Assembly: GCA_021781475.1 (NCBI GenBank)
Contig: JAJXWT010000007.1
Coordinates: 1-40,389, forward strand
Source of the DNA: a bacterium
GTDB lineage: Bacteria; Patescibacteriota; Saccharimonadia; Saccharimonadales; Saccharimonadaceae
Direction: 5' to 3'
Length of the DNA stretch: 40,389 bases
The position numbers and the translations under genes are program-made. Below the pieces are notes generated by a model, which was not told where the DNA came from, did no database searches, and was given only the letters and a program-made list of their open reading frames with translations. Of this stretch, positions 37,907 through 40,389 are shown piece by piece; positions within the stretch are counted from its first letter, which is position 1; each line of letters starts with the position of its first letter.

Positions 37907-37981
37907 GCGGGTGTCGTATAACGGCTATTATGTGACCTTCCCAAGGTCGAGACGGGGGTTCGACTCCCCCCACCCGCACCA
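37907..37981 (+). tRNA. tRNA-Gly (CCC), CCA encoded
   Basis: Acceptor GCGGGTG/CACCCGC, anticodon stem TGACC/GGTCG with loop TTCCCAA (anticodon CCC), T-stem GGGGG/CCCCC, discriminator A and CCA. It reads GGG. It complements tRNA-Gly(GCC) at 34407. Confidence 0.95.
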
Positions 37982-37983
37982 AT

Positions 37984-38013
37984 AAAATAACTCCGCCTAT
38001 GCGGAGCTATTTT
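37984..38013. terminator. Bidirectional terminator between tRNA-Gly and the DUF4342 gene
   Basis: CTCCGC/GCGGAG with outer AAAATA/TATTTT arms and a 4-nt loop; A and T tracts on both sides serve the convergent units. Confidence 0.85.
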
Positions 38014-38035
38014 ATTATTGTAGGGTATGCACGCG

Positions 38036-38287
38036 TTAGTCGCGGCGCTCAACCACAATAGTGCATTTTGTCAGTAACGCGGCGGCGGCGCCAAGGGCAG
38101 CAAACACCGGCAGCAATACTGCGCCAACGACACCAAACGTCACAGGGAACTCAATAACTGATTCGCCTTGCTCATTTTTGATGATGATCCGGCGCACGTT
38201 CCCTTCGTTGATCAGCTGTTTTACCTTTTCGACCACTTGGTCGGCATTTACGCTAAATTCTTCGGTTGATTTTTTAGGTTCGCTCAT
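38036..38287 (-). CDS. DUF4342 domain protein, 83 aa
   Basis: The pattern FSVNADQVVEKVKQLINEGNVRR, then IIKNEQGESVIEFPVTFGVV and a membrane-like helix (GAVLLPVFAALGAAAALLTK) fits DUF4342, a family of small proteins with a possible membrane or ubiquitin-associated-like domain. Its ATG overlaps the stop of the SPFH gene by 4 nt, so the two are a coupled pair. Confidence 0.8.
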   Translation of the reverse strand: MSEPKKSTEEFSVNADQVVEKVKQLINEGNVRRIIIKNEQGESVIEFPVTFGVVGAVLLPVFAALGAAAALLTKCTIVVERRD

Positions 38288-39039
38288 TTTTTTACCTCAC
38301 TTTGCACAAAGCCTTTCAGCTGTTGGACAGTGTCTAAAAGCTGCGCGGGGAACACGATCGTGCTGTTCTTTTCGACAGCAATTTCTGTGAGAGTTTGCAA
38401 ATTGCGGAGCTGCAAGGCAACTGGGTGCGCGGCAATAATATCGGCTGCCTGACCTAACTTTTCAGCACTCATTGCCTCGCCTTCGGCGGCAATAATTTTA
38501 GCGCGGCGTTCACGTTCGGCTTCAGCCTGCTTGGCCATGGCACGTTTCATGTCTTGTGGCAGTTCAATGTTTTGAATTTTGACATTTTCGACATCGATAC
38601 CCCACACCGACGTTTCGGAATCGACGATTTCTTTAATTTTTTCGCTCATGGATTCGCGGTTTGTTAACAGCTCGTCCATTTCGGCGGCCCCAGCCACATC
38701 GCGGAGCGCCGCTTGTGCAAACTGGCTTGTCGCGTACGTGTAATTGACGGTTTCAAGTACGGCTTTTTCACTGTCAATCACCCTAAAATACACCACGGCG
38801 TCAATGTTCACCGTCACGTTGTCCTTTGTAATGACCTCTTGCTTGGGCACATCAATCGGCGTGCTGCGAATATCTACCCTGCGCATTGTTTGAATAAACG
38901 GAATTAAAAGCTGCAGCCCCGGTTGGCGGACCCCAGTGAACCGGCCTAGGGTTAGCACGACTCCACGCTCATATTGGTTTACAACTTTAATACACGCCGC
39001 TAATAAAACGACTACGACAATCACCCAAAACCAATCCAT
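38284..39039 (-). CDS. SPFH/stomatin-like (slipin) membrane protein, 251 aa
   Basis: An N-terminal membrane helix (FWVIVVVVLLAACIKVV) is followed by the SPFH core: NQYERGVVLTLGRFTGVRQP, IDVPKQEVITKDNVTVNIDA and a long helical segment (MAKQAEAERERRAKIIAAEG). Stomatin-like proteins organise membrane microdomains and are often paired with NfeD peptidase partners; no nfeD is adjacent here, a DUF4342 gene is instead. AAAGGAGG precedes the ATG. Confidence 0.92.
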   Translation of the reverse strand: MDWFWVIVVVVLLAACIKVVNQYERGVVLTLGRFTGVRQPGLQLLIPFIQTMRRVDIRSTPIDVPKQEVITKDNVTVNIDAVVYFRVIDSEKAVLETVNYTYATSQFAQAALRDVAGAAEMDELLTNRESMSEKIKEIVDSETSVWGIDVENVKIQNIELPQDMKRAMAKQAEAERERRAKIIAAEGEAMSAEKLGQAADIIAAHPVALQLRNLQTLTEIAVEKNSTIVFPAQLLDTVQQLKGFVQSEVKK

Positions 39040-39062
39040 AACGCCTCCTTTAGCTTACAAGC

Positions 39063-40070
39063 TTATTGTAGCGCAAGTTTAATCAAGTTACTAATGAGCT
39101 GCGAATACCCGATACCTGCCGCGTTCCATAACTTTGGGTACACGCTAACTCCAGTGAAACCCGGGATACTATTAATTTCGTTTAGGTAAATCTGCCCATC
39201 CGCATCTGCTAAAAAGTCAACACGGGCCATGCCGCGGCAATTGGTCGCCTTGTACGACCTAATTGCCCACTCGCGAATCTGTTCTGTTGTCGCTTGACTT
39301 AGCCGCGCCGGTATAAAAAACTGGGCCGCAGAGTCTTGGTTATATTTATCTTCAAAATCATGGAATTTCGCCCCAATCACTATTTCACAGATATCGGTCG
39401 CGCGTGGCGTGGCGTTACCAAGCACTGCGACCTGAAATTCATTGCCCGTAACGGCCTTTTCAATCAATACTTCCGTGTCGTGTTGGGCCGCAAGGTCAAT
39501 CGCCGCTTGCCATTGCCCTGCGTTTTCCACCCGGCTCACACCCATGGACGACCCTGCCCTCGATGGTTTGACAAATACCACACCGCCAAATTCATTTTGT
39601 ATTTCCTTGTAACTAGGTGCCTTAGTTTCGGTGTTCCAAACACGCCATGGTACAACAGGCACGCCCGCATCGCGCGCTAAGCGCTTTGTCATATCCTTAT
39701 TCATCGTGACCGCAGCGCCTAATACAGTCGGGCCGACATATGGAATATTGAGTAGTTCCAGTAAACCCTGTATGGTGCCGTCTTCGCCAAACTTGCCATG
39801 AAGCACCGGAAACGCCACATCCACGGTCAGTTGATCGCTGCCGGCGTAAAAATGCCCGTCGGCCAAATCCAAAATAACCGCGGCATCAGTATCGTTTGCC
39901 TCGCGCACGGTATCAACTAAGCGCCATTCGCCCCCTTTTGTAATTGCCACCAATGTGACGTTGTACTGGCCTTTATCGATTGCCTCAAAAACATTGCGCG
40001 CCGAGTTTAACGACACTTCATGTTCGCTCGATTTTCCGCCAAAAAGTAACAACAGGTTTATCATGCTCAT
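39063..40070 (-). CDS. ddl: D-alanine--D-alanine ligase
   Basis: Ddl joins two D-Ala with ATP for peptidoglycan. Family marks: LLLFGGKSSEHEVSLNSARN at the start, VLHGKFGEDGTIQGLLELL, FVKPSRAGSSMGVSRV and MARVDFLADADGQIYLNEIN with SIPGFT. Length 335 aa is typical. TATACT (40077-40082, minus strand) ends 6 nt before the ATG without a ribosome binding site. It is divergent from rarA and supplies the substrate of the MurF-like enzyme at 25793. Confidence 0.96.
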   Translation of the reverse strand: MSMINLLLLFGGKSSEHEVSLNSARNVFEAIDKGQYNVTLVAITKGGEWRLVDTVREANDTDAAVILDLADGHFYAGSDQLTVDVAFPVLHGKFGEDGTIQGLLELLNIPYVGPTVLGAAVTMNKDMTKRLARDAGVPVVPWRVWNTETKAPSYKEIQNEFGGVVFVKPSRAGSSMGVSRVENAGQWQAAIDLAAQHDTEVLIEKAVTGNEFQVAVLGNATPRATDICEIVIGAKFHDFEDKYNQDSAAQFFIPARLSQATTEQIREWAIRSYKATNCRGMARVDFLADADGQIYLNEINSIPGFTGVSVYPKLWNAAGIGYSQLISNLIKLALQ

Positions 40071-40105
40071 TTATTCAGTATACCCCGCAAGTGCAGGGTT
40101 CGGCG

Positions 40106-40121
40106 TATAATAAGAGACATG
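40106..40121 (+). promoter_or_regulatory. -10 box for a leaderless rarA mRNA
   Basis: TATAAT at 40106-40111 ends 7 nt before the ATG at 40119, and there is no ribosome binding site. Confidence 0.65.
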
Positions 40122-40389
40122 AACCGGGAGCCGCTGGCCGAACGAATGAGGCCGCAGAGTTTGGACGATGTAATTGGGCAATCGCATTTGTTAGCTAATG
40201 GCGGGATCTTAAGGCAGATTGTGAAAAAGAAAGAACCGGTAAGCCTGATTTTATGGGGGCCACCAGGGACCGGTAAAACCACGTTGGCGCGTATTATTGC
40301 CAAAGAAGTCAATGCTGAATTTATAGAAATGAGCGCCGTGACAAGCGGTAAAAAAGACGTTGAAAAAGTAGTCGAGCACGCCCGCCAAA
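40119..40389 (+). CDS. rarA: Replication-associated recombination protein RarA (5' part)
   Basis: The first 90 residues are seen. LAERMRPQSLDDVIGQSHLL and the Walker A loop LILWGPPGTGKTTLARIIAK are typical of RarA/MgsA, an AAA+ ATPase that acts at stalled forks; FIEMSAVTSGKKDVEKVVEH continues the ATPase core. The gene runs off the window. It is divergent from ddl. Confidence 0.93.
   Translation, partial: MNREPLAERMRPQSLDDVIGQSHLLANGGILRQIVKKKEPVSLILWGPPGTGKTTLARIIAKEVNAEFIEMSAVTSGKKDVEKVVEHARQ

Noticed and set aside
40067-40312. 81-aa minus-strand ORF at the right end
   Set aside because: It is antisense to rarA, whose Walker A motif is unmistakable, and spans the divergent promoter region.
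1-40389. Alternative genetic code (UGA as glycine)
   Set aside because: Several well-defined genes end in UGA at the expected family length, so the standard bacterial code fits.

Overview
The window looks like a chromosome segment from a small-genome Candidate Phyla Radiation bacterium, most likely a Saccharibacteria (TM7) member. That is an inference from gene content: short densely packed genes, a zinc-free bL32, prepilins, a leucyl-tRNA synthetase with an extra domain, and many promoters placed directly on start codons. UGA acts as an ordinary stop (for example at the end of the thioredoxin reductase gene), which argues against the recoded SR1/Gracilibacteria. No rRNA, CRISPR array, insertion sequence, transposase or integrase was seen.

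Left part (0-9.5 kb): a poorly coding stretch with three very small minus-strand genes, a secreted protein overlapping a prepilin-like gene, and a YdeI/OmdA-type protein. Next comes a minus-strand block for flavin-based electron transfer: an FMN-binding lipid-face protein, the ApbE flavin transferase, and a fusion of an RnfD/NqrB-like membrane part with a ferredoxin-reductase-like part. It lies beside a two-component system and a TauE/DUF1634 transporter pair.

Middle (9.5-21 kb): an ECF sigma factor with a coupled membrane protein and a secreted protein; a PAP2 phosphatase; a redox island (thioredoxin reductase-Fur operon, divergent rhodanese, DoxX-like membrane protein) whose divergent promoter region carries a perfect 19-bp palindrome; then information-processing genes on the minus strand (trmD, KH protein, rpsP, rnc, Nudix, nusB, rpmF), interrupted by a prepilin and two exported or structural ORFs.

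Right part (21-40 kb): leuS with a Nudix domain inside its editing domain, a proline-rich membrane-anchored protein, a MurF-like ligase, a minimal zincin, an aldo/keto reductase, a LiaF-like protein, a zinc alcohol dehydrogenase, a GT4 glycosyltransferase, DUF5680 and ParB-like genes, a methyltransferase-Nudix fusion, three tRNA genes (Gly-GCC, Phe-GAA, Gly-CCC), a pilin with a C-terminal carbohydrate-binding-like domain, an SPFH/DUF4342 pair, ddl, and the start of rarA. MurF and Ddl together supply and attach D-Ala-D-Ala for peptidoglycan.

Two signals stand out. First, at least 13 genes have a good -10 box ending only 6-8 nt before the start codon and no Shine-Dalgarno, so their mRNAs should be leaderless or nearly so; other genes have strong AAGGAG-type sites. 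Second, tRNA-Gly(GCC) and tRNA-Phe are surrounded by hairpin-rich partial copies of themselves: separate 5' and 3' fragments at Gly, and a 110-bp tandem repeat at Phe. These look like scars of, or building blocks of, an undescribed small tRNA-associated repeat.
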